Source: Bacteroidota bacterium (GTDB lineage: Bacteria > Bacteroidota > Rhodothermia > Balneolales > HLUCCA01). From it: a stretch of DNA of 6,416 bases. The notes under the pieces are model-generated. The model was not told the origin of the DNA, did no database searches, and was given only the letters and a program-made list of their open reading frames with translations. A program made the translations under genes and the position numbers. The stretch lies in contig DLXM01000030.1 in assembly GCA_003448835.1 (NCBI GenBank), forward strand, positions 8,704 through 15,119, given 5' to 3'. This document shows positions 6,056-6,416 of this stretch, piece after piece (position 1 is the stretch's first letter; every line of letters begins with the position of its first letter).

Positions 6056-6416
6056 TTAATCCGATATTGGAATTGGCTCTCTGTTTTCGAGGATGTGTTG
6101 CATCAGAGTTTCATGTACTGATATTTCCTCTTGAGTATTTTCTGTCCGGACTTTTACATGGTCGCCATCCCGGGTTATCATCCAACGCTGTTTGTTGTCC
6201 TGGAAATAAACTTCAAATATATATTGAAGATACTTTTTCAGTTTAAGACATCTAACCGGTGTTACGGTTTCTACTCTTGCATCCAGATTTCGATGCATCA
6301 TATCTGCCGACCCGATATAATATAAATCTTCACCACCTTGACTGAAGTAATACAACCTGGAATGTTCCAGAAATCGTCCCACGATTGAGTGGACCCGAAT
6401 GTTTTCGCTTAATCCC
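6056..6416 (-). CDS. ppk1: Polyphosphate kinase 1, C-terminal part (runs off the right edge)
   Basis: PPK1 reversibly builds inorganic polyphosphate from the gamma-phosphate of ATP. Only the last 119 or so codons are here; the reading frame is open to the window edge, so the gene continues to the right. The visible part starts GLSENIRVHSIVGRFLEHSR, a hallmark of PPK1. Its EH histidine corresponds by position to the second conserved active-site His (His592 in E. coli numbering, from family knowledge). YYF and SADMMHRNLDARVETVTPV follow; this last segment is the conserved PPK1 C-terminal signature, with Arg and Asp residues of the active site. Then comes a normal tail to about QHILENREPIPISD. 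A GTG at 6380-6382 lies inside the conserved region and is not a real start. The gene ends 8 bases from the convergent sigma gene. The first catalytic His and the N-terminal domains lie outside the window. Confidence 0.95.
   Translation of the reverse strand, partial: GLSENIRVHSIVGRFLEHSRLYYFSQGGEDLYYIGSADMMHRNLDARVETVTPVRCLKLKKYLQYIFEVYFQDNKQRWMITRDGDHVKVRTENTQEEISVHETLMQHILENREPIPISD

Noticed and set aside
6211..6238. CTTCAA/TTGAAG hairpin followed by a T-rich stretch, as terminator of the sigma gene
   Set aside because: It lies inside the ppk1 coding sequence about 165 bases past the sigma stop, the stem is only 6 AT-rich pairs with a 7-base loop, and the T-run is interrupted.
6049..6246. 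Plus-strand open frame downstream of the sigma gene, as a possible anti-sigma gene
   Set aside because: It is antisense to the conserved ppk1 C-terminus and its sequence is what that antisense would give; no anti-sigma features or ribosome binding site are visible.
1..6416. Search for CRISPR repeats, tRNA genes, insertion-sequence ends and toxin-antitoxin pairs
   Set aside because: No regularly spaced repeats, cloverleaf-like segments, terminal inverted repeats with transposase, or paired small genes were seen.

Overview
The window is AT-rich and gene-dense. It looks like ordinary chromosome from a member of the Bacteroidota/Balneolota group. That placement is inferred from four things: a lipoprotein-type M28 peptidase with a short Bacteroidota-like lipobox, weak or absent Shine-Dalgarno sequences before most genes, the type of the housekeeping proteins, and a divergent stand-alone sigma factor. 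Nothing here proves the taxon. I see no tRNA, rRNA, CRISPR array, insertion sequence or phage gene.

Layout from left to right. A short plus-strand gene (96-485) encodes a small protein that is little more than an AraC-type double helix-turn-helix DNA-binding domain. A gene-free convergent gap (486-688) follows and holds several small inverted repeats. Next is a compact minus-strand block, read from right to left: scpA (condensin kleisin, 5272-4529), an M28-family zinc peptidase lipoprotein (4510-2807), prfC (peptide chain release factor 3, 2792-1173) and a GNAT N-acetyltransferase (1171-689). The gaps are 18, 14 and 1 bases, so the four genes are very likely one transcript. The last gene has its only obvious ribosome binding site inside the 3' end of prfC.

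A 190-base divergent intergenic region (5273-5462) separates scpA from a plus-strand gene for a divergent sigma-70-family (ECF-like) sigma factor (about 5469-6047). That gene ends 8 bases from the 3' end of ppk1 (polyphosphate kinase 1), which lies on the minus strand and runs off the right edge of the window.

The minus-strand block mixes chromosome organisation (ScpA), envelope or periplasmic peptide hydrolysis (M28), translation termination (RF3) and an acetyltransferase. I see no single pathway joining them; they look like co-transcribed housekeeping genes. The two regulator genes (AraC-type domain protein and sigma factor) are the least ordinary parts, each standing without an obvious partner. 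I did not find a convincing undescribed multi-gene system. The findings are modest regulatory and architectural observations.
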